Shown here: positions 1 through 7,589 of the stretch, in pieces
How positions within the stretch are numbered: position 1 is the first letter of the stretch
How the letters are laid out: each line of letters opens with the position of its first letter
Assembly (NCBI GenBank): GCA_014239555.1
Contig: JAAZYR010000016.1
Coordinates: 1 to 33,133, forward strand
Reading direction: 5' to 3'
DNA: 33,133 nucleotides
Origin: Acidimicrobiales bacterium
Lineage (GTDB): Bacteria; Actinomycetota; Acidimicrobiia; Acidimicrobiales; Poriferisodalaceae
Notes under the pieces: model-generated
Seen by the model: the letters and a program-made list of their open reading frames with translations, nothing else
Told to the model about the DNA's origin: nothing
The model's database searches: none
Program-made: the position numbers and the translations under genes

Positions 1-235
1 GACTTTTCCCGAAAGGGGTGTAACTCTCCGTCTCCTAGCGCGGGTCGAGGGTTTCGCTTCCTAATCGATTGGGTCTGCCATGGGCGTCGCCTTCTCAAAA
101 ATCAATCTGAGGGAGATCGTAGTCCCAGCAAAGAACTGCTCTATCTACAGATGGAGTTTCGTTTTGTTCAGAATCGCTCAGGTCGCGAAATCTGCCGTAG
201 ATTCGGTGCTGTATCACCAGTCCTAAGGAGGGATC
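1..235. other. 5' flanking region, no gene recognised
   Basis: No convincing reading frame, tRNA or terminator is visible here. The right end carries a strong Shine-Dalgarno (AAGGAGG at 225-231) for the LLM oxidoreductase that starts at 236, so at least the last part is the 5' leader of that gene. I could not place a promoter with confidence. Confidence 0.5.
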
Positions 236-1093
236 ATGGAACTAGGTATTTGTATGCGAGATCTGCCGGTGGCCCAGGTGGTGCAATTGGGGAAGTTCGC
301 TGAAGACCACGGATATTCTTCGATTTATCTCCCCGAAACAGGTAACCGCACCCCAGAAGGTGGGTTGGCAGGGAGAAGTCCGTGGATAAGCCTCGCTGCG
401 ATGTTCGCCGAAACTGAGCATGTCGGTGGAGCAGTAGGTGTCGCTGCGGCACCGTTTCGGTCGTTACCTCATCTCGCTTTATCGGCAGCAACTCTTCAGG
501 AACAGTCAGAAGGAAGATTTTCGTTGGGGATCGGGGTGTCACATCGCGAAGCCGCCGATCGTCTTGGTGTTCCGTTCCCAACATCGCCGTTACGTTGGAC
601 AGAAGTGGCATGTGACGAGTTGATGGGCCAAGCACGCTTCGGTGTGACCTTCGGCCAGGGCTTCCCCGTATTAGTTGGTGCACTCGGCCCCAAAATGGTC
701 GAGTTGGGTGCTTCTCGTTCGGACGGTCTGGTCTTGAACTGGTTAACCCCACAACACGCACAAGAAACCGTCGATCTAGCAAAGAACGCCGGCCAAGCGA
801 ACGGACGCACTCCCTACACAGTTCTATATGTGCGTCTCAGCCCTTATGAGGCTCTACATACAGACGCTGTGAATTATGACGCCATGGCTAATTACCATCA
901 TCATTTCGTGCGTCAGGGTTTGACGACACCCGAAGATGTAATTGCCGGTACTTGTTTACGCAGCGACGATCTCGGTCACGCGAAAGAGCAACTGAATGCG
1001 TGGGCTGAAGCCGGAATCGATTTGGTGTGTGCTTACCCCCACGGCTTAGAACAAGCCGACTATGAAAAAGCGTTAGCGACGCTCACCGCTTGA
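236..1093 (+). CDS. LLM-class (luciferase-like) flavin/F420-dependent oxidoreductase
   Basis: The 285-residue product has the (beta/alpha)8 luciferase-like layout: an early beta strand (MELGICMRDL), a segment on environment and time (AEDHGYSSIYLPE), an invariant-looking GRFSLGIGVSH block near residue 95, and GALGPKMVELGASRSDGLVLNW in the second half, typical of F420-dependent or FMN-dependent members of the family. Such enzymes transfer hydride from F420H2 or reduced flavin, or oxygenate a substrate, in the cytoplasm; the substrate cannot be read from sequence. It is slightly shorter than the usual 290-330 residues. The ATG start is fixed by AAGGAGG four bases upstream. It converges with the SDR gene that follows. 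Two more LLM genes lie in this window, which fits an F420-using actinobacterium, but cofactor choice is an inference. Confidence 0.88.
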   Translation: MELGICMRDLPVAQVVQLGKFAEDHGYSSIYLPETGNRTPEGGLAGRSPWISLAAMFAETEHVGGAVGVAAAPFRSLPHLALSAATLQEQSEGRFSLGIGVSHREAADRLGVPFPTSPLRWTEVACDELMGQARFGVTFGQGFPVLVGALGPKMVELGASRSDGLVLNWLTPQHAQETVDLAKNAGQANGRTPYTVLYVRLSPYEALHTDAVNYDAMANYHHHFVRQGLTTPEDVIAGTCLRSDDLGHAKEQLNAWAEAGIDLVCAYPHGLEQADYEKALATLTA

Positions 1094-1104
1094 TCGGTCG
1101 ACCT

Positions 1105-2055
1105 TTAGCTGTCTTCGGTGTTGAGATGTTCGAGTAGCAGCTGCATTTCCTGGTCAACGTTGACGGGAACGAGATAGCTGTCTTCATCACATATTTCGTC
1201 GATACGTTCAGCAACCGATTCAAGGGTCAAATCTTCTTCATATACGCCTTTGGTTACTCCCATGAACGCCCGACCCACTCTGCCTCCCGACGCAGAAAGC
1301 GTTTCACCGTTGAGGGAACATGACTCATGTGCCAAATACACCACAGCGGGTGCAACCTGTTGGGGGCCCATCTGCATCATGAGATCTTCCCCTGTGAGAC
1401 CTGTCATGTCGGCAATATCACCCTCGTCGCCGAGAACATCTCCGGTCATTCGGGTCAACGCCCCTGGAGCTATCGCGTTGACATGTATGCCGTATCGAGC
1501 TCCTTCGATCGCAAGTGTTCGGGTGAACCCGTAGATCGCAGCTTTTGCTGCGGAGTAGGCGGTCTGGCCGAACGATCCAAACAACCCGGATCCGGAGCTC
1601 GTGTTGACGATTCGCCCATAGCCAACTGATTTCATGTGTTCATACGCCGGGCGAGTCACAAAAAAACATCCTTTGATATGAACATCAATTACTGGTTCGA
1701 ATTCGTATTCGTTGATGTTCAGGAACGTTCGGTTGCGGATAATTCCAGCATTGTTGATCACGATGTCGAGTTGACCAAATTCTTCTAACGTGCCAGCAAC
1801 CATCGATTCGGCACCCTCGCGTGTGGCTACAGAATCGCTGTTTGCTGCCGCTATGCCACCGGCGGACTGTATTTCTTCGACAACCGCTTCAGCTGGGCTT
1901 GGATCATGGTCTTGACCTCCCATAGTTGGCGACCCCAGGTCGTTCACCATGACTGCGGCTCCACGCGACGCAAGCAGAATTGCGTGTTCTCGACCTAAAC
2001 CACCACCAGCGCCGGTTACCAGTGCCACTCGGCCGTCAAATCTCAGTTCACTCAT
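1105..2055 (-). CDS. Short-chain dehydrogenase/reductase, MFE-2 / 17beta-HSD4-like
   Basis: A 316-residue classical SDR. It shows the nucleotide-binding TGAGGGLG (14-21), NNAG at about 101-104, catalytic Ser154, and YSAAK with Tyr167 and Lys171. The wording around these sites (VNDLG after the second strand, YGRIVNTSSGSGLFGSFGQ before the Tyr, HVNAIAPGALTRMT after the Lys) matches the dehydrogenase domain of peroxisomal multifunctional enzyme type 2 and bacterial homologues. Those enzymes oxidise 3-hydroxyacyl-CoA with NAD+, often on branched or steroid-derived acyl chains. The C-terminal ~80 residues extend beyond a minimal SDR, as in that family, but there is no hydratase domain. It is divergent from the epoxide-hydrolase-like gene with 51 bases between them. 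Family assignment is firm; substrate is inferred. Confidence 0.9.
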   Translation of the reverse strand: MSELRFDGRVALVTGAGGGLGREHAILLASRGAAVMVNDLGSPTMGGQDHDPSPAEAVVEEIQSAGGIAAANSDSVATREGAESMVAGTLEEFGQLDIVINNAGIIRNRTFLNINEYEFEPVIDVHIKGCFFVTRPAYEHMKSVGYGRIVNTSSGSGLFGSFGQTAYSAAKAAIYGFTRTLAIEGARYGIHVNAIAPGALTRMTGDVLGDEGDIADMTGLTGEDLMMQMGPQQVAPAVVYLAHESCSLNGETLSASGGRVGRAFMGVTKGVYEEDLTLESVAERIDEICDEDSYLVPVNVDQEMQLLLEHLNTEDS

Positions 2056-2106
2056 AGCTGCACCCTAGATTGCGATTACGGGCGCAGGCAGTGACAAACT
2101 CTCTTC

Positions 2107-3102
2107 ATGATTAGCGACCTTGAAGAACACGTCATAGAAGGCAACGGGATACAAATTCATTATGTAACCAAAGGAGAAGGGCCTGCGGTAGTGATGTGCC
2201 ATGGCTTCCCTGAAAGTTGGTACTCGTGGCGTCACCAAATCGACGCTCTGGCAGACGCTGGATATCAGGCCGTTGCCATGTCAATGCGAGGCTACGGAAA
2301 AACAAGTGCGCCACAAGCAATAGATGCCTACGACATCAACCACCTCGTTGGAGACGTCGTTGTTGTCGCCAATCACCTGAATCAGGGACCGGTAGTCGTT
2401 GCGGGTCATGATTGGGGTGCGCCGGTCGCCTGGTTTGCTGCCCTCATGCGTCCCGACTTGTTCCGAGCTGTGGCTTGTTTGAGTGTGCCCTACACAGGCC
2501 CAATCGGGGCTCTTCCCGAAGGTATCGATCTGAACGGGCTCATGGCTCAAACAGCGGGACCTGACCGAGACTATTACCGGTTGTTCTTCCAGGAACCAGG
2601 GAAAGCAGAAGCAGACCTCGAAGCTGACATTTATAAGACAATGCGCGGTTTCTTGTATGCCATCAGTGGCGATGCGTTGCGCAACGGTGACATCAGCGAA
2701 CCGTTCGACGGTCACTTCCCTGCTGGTCAAGCTTTAACTGACCAGCTTGTTTCACCCGATGAGTTGCCTTCGTGGCTCACTGAGGAAGATCTGCACTTTT
2801 ACGTTGAGGAGATCACTCGAACGGGTTTTCGAGGTGGCCTTAACTGGTACCGAAATATCAACAGGCTGCCCGCAATTACAGCTCCTTTCCTCGGGGCAAC
2901 CATCGAACAGCCTTCGTTCTATATGGGTGGTTCAACAGACTTGATCGCCGGGAACACCCCTGAAGCAATCGGCGCTATGCGACAAGCTTTGGGTGATCTA
3001 CGTCACTGCGAGATCATTGAGGGCGCCGGTCACTGGCTCCAACAAGAGTGCGCATCAGAAGTCAGCTCGGCGATGCTGGCCTTCTTAGGTGATCTCAACT
3101 GA
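2107..3102 (+). CDS. Alpha/beta hydrolase, epoxide hydrolase-like
   Basis: A 331-residue alpha/beta-hydrolase-fold protein. It has the oxyanion-hole motif HGFPESWYSWR (32-42) and a nucleophile elbow GHDWGA with Asp102 rather than Ser, which marks the epoxide hydrolase / dehalogenase branch. The cap region contains GFRGGLNWYR, the usual setting of the ring-opening Tyr in soluble epoxide hydrolases. The general base is the His of GAGHWLQQE near the C terminus, and STDLIAG probably carries the charge-relay Asp. The expected reaction is hydrolysis of an epoxide to a diol through an alkyl-enzyme ester in the cytoplasm. No strong ribosome binding site is visible before the ATG. It is divergent from the MFE-2-like SDR, so both may act on related oxygenated lipids. 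Confidence 0.9.
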   Translation: MISDLEEHVIEGNGIQIHYVTKGEGPAVVMCHGFPESWYSWRHQIDALADAGYQAVAMSMRGYGKTSAPQAIDAYDINHLVGDVVVVANHLNQGPVVVAGHDWGAPVAWFAALMRPDLFRAVACLSVPYTGPIGALPEGIDLNGLMAQTAGPDRDYYRLFFQEPGKAEADLEADIYKTMRGFLYAISGDALRNGDISEPFDGHFPAGQALTDQLVSPDELPSWLTEEDLHFYVEEITRTGFRGGLNWYRNINRLPAITAPFLGATIEQPSFYMGGSTDLIAGNTPEAIGAMRQALGDLRHCEIIEGAGHWLQQECASEVSSAMLAFLGDLN

Positions 3103-3138
3103 CTTTTCCCTGCCCTGGGTTGCGTTTACGCTGCTGCA

Positions 3139-3513
3139 ATGAGTGAAAAGCCCCAAGTCAGTGTCCCCGAAGGTGAACCATCCGGTAAGCAATTAGCGAT
3201 TGTTGACCTAATCGCTGGAGACGGCGACCAAGCAACGGCCGGTCACACTGCAGAAGTTCACTATGTGGGCGTGTCGTGGAACACTGGGAACGAATTCGAC
3301 GCTTCGTGGAATCGAGGACAGACATTCAGCTTCAAGCTTGGCGGCGGCCAAGTCATTTCCGGTTGGGACCAGGGTGTCGTTGGCATGCGCGTCGGGGGTA
3401 GACGCCAACTCACAATTCCCCCTGCTCTGGCTTATGGAAGCGCAGGAGCGGGCGGAGTTATAGGACCAAACGAACATTTGATTTTCGTTGTGGACTTGAT
3501 GTCTTTGCGTTAA
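3139..3513 (+). CDS. FKBP-type peptidyl-prolyl cis-trans isomerase
   Basis: A compact 124-residue single-domain FKBP. The family signature is clear: VHYVG early in the domain, FDASWNRG, FKLGGGQVISGWDQGVVGM in the centre, GGRRQLTIPPALAYG, and a final hydrophobic strand IFVVDLMSL. The active-site aromatic and acidic residues (Tyr of VHYVG, Asp of FDAS, Trp of SGWD, Tyr of LAYG) are present. No signal peptide is seen, so it is probably a cytoplasmic folding helper. The start lacks a Shine-Dalgarno, but a -10-like TACGCT at 3127-3132 lies seven bases before the ATG, so a leaderless transcript is possible. It ends three bases from the convergent methyltransferase gene. Confidence 0.95.
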   Translation: MSEKPQVSVPEGEPSGKQLAIVDLIAGDGDQATAGHTAEVHYVGVSWNTGNEFDASWNRGQTFSFKLGGGQVISGWDQGVVGMRVGGRRQLTIPPALAYGSAGAGGVIGPNEHLIFVVDLMSLR

Positions 3514-3516
3514 GCG

Positions 3517-4083
3517 TTACTCGACAACGCGTCGAGCAACCATCCGCGCTTCGTGGCGGTCATCAAACCATTCTTCGTCGTAGCTGAGGGTCGCGAAGCC
3601 GGGCAGCAACCCCGGTAGCTCGCCACGCTCAACTAGAAACCTTTTGCTCGGTCTCGAATGTCGTTGTTGGTTGGTGACGGTCGCGACCTTCACGAACAGC
3701 AGTCCGTGTGGGGCGACATGTAGGTGAAACGTTGAGTACAGGGTTCGGTCAAGAAAATCGCAACACACCGCTATGTCCCATCGACCTGAGAGCGAGTCAG
3801 AAGATTCCAGGTCGTGGTGGACGGTGGAAAGCGAAAGTTTTCGGCGCGTCGCTTCATGCTGGGCAATATCAAGCGCTACCTGTGAAACGTCGATCAATGT
3901 GACGTCGAAACCTTGCTCGCTCAACCAGAGCGCTGTTCCACCGCTTCCACCAGCAAAATCGACGACTGTGGTCCGGGTTGAAGGTAGAAACTCTGACTCT
4001 GTAACGAAGGAACCGGGATCACCAGGTTTGTCGTGGTCGCTGTAGATGGCGTCCCACCGATTCTGTGCAGCATCACCGCTCAA
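3517..4083 (-). CDS. SAM-dependent class I methyltransferase
   Basis: A 188-residue protein with a recognisable Rossmann-like methyltransferase core. Motif I is VVDFAGGSGGTALWL, followed by an acidic end of strand two (VTLIDVS) and a post-I segment with VHHDLE; WDIAVCCDFLDR is in the motif IV place. The size and the N-terminal RWDAIYSD resemble TehB/SmtA-like small-molecule methyltransferases, though the Gly-rich loop has FAGG instead of the commoner LGCG. The substrate is unknown. It sits 29 bases downstream of the MFS gene on the same strand, so the two could be co-transcribed. It converges with the FKBP gene. Confidence 0.82.
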   Translation of the reverse strand: MSGDAAQNRWDAIYSDHDKPGDPGSFVTESEFLPSTRTTVVDFAGGSGGTALWLSEQGFDVTLIDVSQVALDIAQHEATRRKLSLSTVHHDLESSDSLSGRWDIAVCCDFLDRTLYSTFHLHVAPHGLLFVKVATVTNQQRHSRPSKRFLVERGELPGLLPGFATLSYDEEWFDDRHEARMVARRVVE

Positions 4084-4112
4084 CTGAGTCCTCCGTGTAT
4101 CGAGGTTTTAGT

Positions 4113-5303
4113 TCAAGCATTGTTGAAAAATCCTGATCTAGTGAACCACCAACACGCCACCGCCGACACCAGCGCGACTAGAGACAACATGGCGACGGCG
4201 GGAACAAAGTCGACAGAATTTTGTCGGGCAATCCCAATCAGCCAGGGCCCAGTTACACCGCCGAGTTCTCCCGCTGTAAAAAACAGTCCGCCGGCGGCAC
4301 CCATGCGAGCATCTGATACTCGGGGAGCGGACATCAACAACAGCATCGCCATTGGCACGCTCGACACTCGAACGACGCCAATCACCGCAACGGCGATCAC
4401 CTGCACCATCTGGGGAGTGATCACCAACGCCCACACGGCTATTGCCATTGCCCCGAACATGGCGACCAGCACTTTGGGGCGTGCATGAGAGGTGACCCGC
4501 CCGGGAATGAGTAACGATCCGACGACTCCAACCGCAATTCCACTAGCCGTTAACCAGGCTGCGCCTCGAGTTGACCACGGTCCGCTGTGCAACATTTCGG
4601 GCATCCATCCGGTTAACGCATGGCCGACGAAAAAAATCATGAACGCGAGAAATAACAGGCGCCTGACTGTTGGATCACCCCACAGTGCGCTGTTCGACTC
4701 GTTCTGCGAAGGGCTCATCTCAGTGGCGGGATTTGAACCGCCGACCCCGATCCAGAAAAGACCGCTGAGTACCGACGCGAGGGCAAATGTCACCATCACC
4801 CACCGCCAATCTCCAAAGAAGGTTCGAAGGGGGTCGGCGACGACAAGTGCAACAATCCAACCCACCGATGGCGCGGTGCTGTACACACCAACGGCGAGCC
4901 CACGTTCCTGCGAAGTGAACCATTGCGTCACTAATTTCGGTGCGCCAATGGAAATAAATGGACCGCCAAGACCAAACACCGCTACGGCGAGCCATAGGCC
5001 AGTCCCCGACTGGGCGGCGCCACGCAGCAAGCCTGACATTCCAATCAAAGCCGCACCTAGAGCCAGCCCCACTCGCACACCTACCCGATCGAGCACCTTG
5101 CCAACAACCGCCGACACGGCGAGGTAAACGAATGGCCACGCGCCAAGGGCGGCGCCCATAGCAGCGTGGGACATGTTGAGATCATTTCGGATGTGGCTGA
5201 GTAGCGGCGCAAGAGATCCAGCAACAAGACCGAAGGAGGCGTAGAGCATCCACAGCGAGCCAAGCACCCACCAACGACGGTGAGGCGACGTGTTACTAAT
5301 CAT
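4113..5303 (-). CDS. MFS transporter
   Basis: A polytopic membrane protein of about 396 residues with roughly 12 hydrophobic segments. The loop between helices 2 and 3 has the MFS-like GKVLDRVGVRVGL (motif A), and the N-terminal half reads as an NNP/oxalate-formate-antiporter-like family member (FGLVAGSLAPLL, GLGGPFISIGAPKLV). The frame is open further upstream to 5396, but that would overlap the divergent thiolase-like gene at 5371; the ATG at 5303, giving MISNTSPHRRWWVL just before the first helix, is the better start. The substrate is not predictable. Its neighbours are a small methyltransferase downstream and the thiolase/DUF35 operon upstream on the other strand, so uptake of a carboxylate-type substrate or export of a product are both possible. 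Confidence 0.88.
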   Translation of the reverse strand: MISNTSPHRRWWVLGSLWMLYASFGLVAGSLAPLLSHIRNDLNMSHAAMGAALGAWPFVYLAVSAVVGKVLDRVGVRVGLALGAALIGMSGLLRGAAQSGTGLWLAVAVFGLGGPFISIGAPKLVTQWFTSQERGLAVGVYSTAPSVGWIVALVVADPLRTFFGDWRWVMVTFALASVLSGLFWIGVGGSNPATEMSPSQNESNSALWGDPTVRRLLFLAFMIFFVGHALTGWMPEMLHSGPWSTRGAAWLTASGIAVGVVGSLLIPGRVTSHARPKVLVAMFGAMAIAVWALVITPQMVQVIAVAVIGVVRVSSVPMAMLLLMSAPRVSDARMGAAGGLFFTAGELGGVTGPWLIGIARQNSVDFVPAVAMLSLVALVSAVACWWFTRSGFFNNA

Positions 5304-5370
5304 GGTTGAGTTTTTGTGGGTGCCTATTCGAGCACGGCATTTCGCTGATATCCCCAGTAGCTTCCAGTAG

Positions 5371-6537
5371 GTGAGCATAAAAGGCAAAGCTTTCATCGCT
5401 GGGATCTACGAGCACCCTGGACGGCACCTGCCGGATCGAACTCTTCCACAAATTCACGCTGATGTCGGACTCGGAGCGTTGGCTGACGCGGGTCTTTCTA
5501 CCTCCGATGTTGATGCTTATTATTCGGCCGGTGACGCGCCTGGGTTCGGGGTGCTGTCAATGATTGACTATTTGGGTCTCGAGTGCCGTTACCTGAACGA
5601 CACCGAAACGGGGGGCTCTTCATATCTTGTACACGCCCAGCACGCGGCTACAGCAATCGCCGCAGGTCACATCGATGTGGCGTTGATCACCCTTGCCGGT
5701 AAGCCTTTAACAGGTGGAGCGGGTCCGGGAGGAAGCGGACGAGTTGGGTCGGCACCTGAAGCACCGTTTGAGGGCCAGTGGGGTATGTCGGTACCAGGCG
5801 GATACGCGCTGGCGGCGCAACGACACATGCATGAATTCGGCACAACATCTGAGCAGTTAGCAGAAATTAAAGTGGCAGCGTCAACACACGCCCAACACAA
5901 TCCGCGGGCCTTTCTTCAAGATGTGGTGACGGTGGAAGAAGTGATCGAGTCACCGATGATTTCTGATCCGTTGCATCGACTTGATTGTTGTGTGATCACT
6001 GATGGTGGTGGGGCGATGGTGATCGTCAGTGAAGCTGTCGCCAACAGTTTGGAGCGCCATTCTGTCCCTATTTTGGGAACAGGGTCTTACGTCAAATCTT
6101 CCCAATCTGGACGCATCGACCTCACTCATACCGGCGCAGTGAAATCAGGTCCTCTGGCGTTCACCGAAGCAGGAGTTACGCCAAGCGATATCGACTACGT
6201 ATCCATATACGACAGCTTTACGATCACGGTATTGATCACGCTTGAGGATTTGGGTTTTTGTGAACGCGGCGGTGGTGGGCGATTCGTCAGTGACGGGAAC
6301 CTTCAGGCACAACATGGAGCACTGCCCTTCAACACTGATGGTGGTGGTTTGTGCAACAACCACCCAGCCAATCGGGGGGGAATGACCAAGGTCATTGAGG
6401 CTGTTCGACAGTTACGTGGCGAAGCGAACACTCCCGTGCAAGTTGGTGATTGCGAGCTAGCTCTCGCCCATGGAACCGGAGGCAGTTTGGCGACACGTTC
6501 AGCAAGTTCGACAATGATCTTGGGAAGGTCGCTATGA
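5371..6537 (+). CDS. Thiolase-like protein lacking the catalytic Cys (SCP-x/Ltp2-like)
   Basis: A 388-residue thiolase-fold protein starting with GTG. IAGIYEHPGR at the N terminus, the DGGG and GLCNNHP motifs and the terminal HGTGGSLATRS segment place it in the thiolase / sterol-carrier-protein-x branch. In canonical thiolases a Cys follows the N-x-x pattern near residue 80; here the sequence is LNDTETGG, so Glu79 or a neighbour replaces the nucleophile. The second Cys of the C-terminal GG motif is replaced by His (AHGTGG), as usual in this branch. The HP of the GHP motif is kept. Thiolase-like proteins without the Cys that pair with a DUF35 partner include the steroid side-chain retro-aldolase Ltp2 with ChsH2. 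The next gene is such a partner and overlaps by ATGA. An aldolase or C-C lyase role on an acyl-CoA is therefore my preferred inference. Confidence 0.87.
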   Translation: MSIKGKAFIAGIYEHPGRHLPDRTLPQIHADVGLGALADAGLSTSDVDAYYSAGDAPGFGVLSMIDYLGLECRYLNDTETGGSSYLVHAQHAATAIAAGHIDVALITLAGKPLTGGAGPGGSGRVGSAPEAPFEGQWGMSVPGGYALAAQRHMHEFGTTSEQLAEIKVAASTHAQHNPRAFLQDVVTVEEVIESPMISDPLHRLDCCVITDGGGAMVIVSEAVANSLERHSVPILGTGSYVKSSQSGRIDLTHTGAVKSGPLAFTEAGVTPSDIDYVSIYDSFTITVLITLEDLGFCERGGGGRFVSDGNLQAQHGALPFNTDGGGLCNNHPANRGGMTKVIEAVRQLRGEANTPVQVGDCELALAHGTGGSLATRSASSTMILGRSL

Positions 6538-6956
6538 GATTGCCAGCTAGAGCAGCTCAATCAAACTCAGAAAACGCGCCGTTCTTCGAAGGAGCGACAG
6601 CAGGTCGCCTGGTTCTTCCTCAATGCAGTGTCTGTGATTTCGTTATTTGGTTTCCAAGGGAGATCTGCCCGGAGTGCGGCTCACAAGAAGTCGGCTGGTT
6701 CGAAGCTTCTGGTAGAGGAACTGTTTACAGCTGCACCGTTACCCGGCGCATTCCGGGCAGTTGGGGCAAGGTAACGCCTTTCGTGCTGGCGTACGTCGAA
6801 CTGGAAGAAGGACCGCGCGTGATGACCAACATCGTGGAATGCGATCCCGAGTCCGTTTCAATTGGAGATTCGGTTGAGGCTGTGTTTGAAGAAGCATTAA
6901 ACCGCGACGGCGAACCCGGCCCTCCCCTCCTCCGTTTTCGGCCCACCCAAGGTTGA
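6534..6956 (+). CDS. DUF35 / OB-fold protein with rubredoxin-like zinc ribbon
   Basis: A 140-residue partner protein. Residues about 31-49 hold a four-Cys zinc ribbon (QCSVC then ICPEC), followed by an OB-fold (GTVYSCTVTRR and VLAYVELEEGPRVMTNI). DUF35 proteins bind acyl-CoA and form heteromers with thiolase-fold partners, for example ChsH2 with Ltp2 or BbsA with BbsB. The ATG at 6534 overlaps the stop of the thiolase-like gene (ATGA), which implies translational coupling and a stoichiometric complex; a longer upstream reading frame from 6450 exists but would run inside the previous gene. The flavin reductase gene follows six bases downstream. Confidence 0.92.
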   Translation: MRLPARAAQSNSENAPFFEGATAGRLVLPQCSVCDFVIWFPREICPECGSQEVGWFEASGRGTVYSCTVTRRIPGSWGKVTPFVLAYVELEEGPRVMTNIVECDPESVSIGDSVEAVFEEALNRDGEPGPPLLRFRPTQG

Positions 6957-6962
6957 GGAGAT

Positions 6963-7577
6963 ATGAGTAGAACTTCTTTTCGTGTTGACGAGCTCAACAC
7001 CACGGATCTGTACAAGCTCACTACCGGGTTAATCATCCCTCGACCGATTGGTTGGATCGGAACTCGCAGCACTTCTGGGGTTCCGAACCTTGCGCCGTAT
7101 TCGTTTTTTAATGCTGTCGCTACCAATCCGCCAGTTCTTCTGTTTTCTACCGGGGTGTTTGATGGAGTGATCAAAGATTCGCTTCGCAATATTCGCGAGA
7201 CGGGTGTCTTCACCGCCAATCTCGTTGACCATGATCTGGCGGTCGCGATGAATGACACTTCAGCGACTCTCGATCATGAGGTGGACGAATTCGCGATGGC
7301 TGGCCTGACCGCATCGAACTTTGGTTCGGTCGATGCGCCGGGGGTGCAAGAAGCAAAGGCAGTCGTTGAATGTGTTGCTGTTCGAGAGGTTGAATTCGGC
7401 AACCCCGACGAGCTTCATCATGTCGTTACTTTCGGCGAAGTTGTGGCCTTCCACATTGATGAAGAAATACTTGACGGAACTCGAGTCGATCCGGTTGGAC
7501 TTGACGCTCTTGGGCGTCTCGCTGGGATGGATTACGCGACGACTCGTGATCAGTTCCGTTTGGAAAGACCCGACTGA
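6963..7577 (+). CDS. Flavin reductase-like FMN-binding split-barrel protein
   Basis: A 204-residue protein of the flavin reductase-like family (split beta-barrel). The diagnostic part is PRPIGWIGTRS, then NLAPYSFFNAVATNPPVLLFS, followed by KDSLRNIRETGVFTANLV, which line the FMN site. Members reduce flavins with NAD(P)H for two-component monooxygenases, or carry bound FMN. A GAGGAG lies just before the ATG. It follows the DUF35 gene by six bases and ends the three-gene operon. Reduced flavin could feed one of the LLM enzymes nearby, but no direct evidence links them. It is convergent with the CoA-transferase gene, 12 bases away. Confidence 0.88.
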   Translation: MSRTSFRVDELNTTDLYKLTTGLIIPRPIGWIGTRSTSGVPNLAPYSFFNAVATNPPVLLFSTGVFDGVIKDSLRNIRETGVFTANLVDHDLAVAMNDTSATLDHEVDEFAMAGLTASNFGSVDAPGVQEAKAVVECVAVREVEFGNPDELHHVVTFGEVVAFHIDEEILDGTRVDPVGLDALGRLAGMDYATTRDQFRLERPD

Positions 7578-7589
7578 TTTTCGCGTCGG

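Noticed and set aside
4033..5161. Long open frames on the plus strand inside the MFS gene
   Set aside because: Their sequence is low-complexity Thr/Pro/Ala typical of the antisense of hydrophobic coding sequence, and the MFS gene on the minus strand is clearly real.
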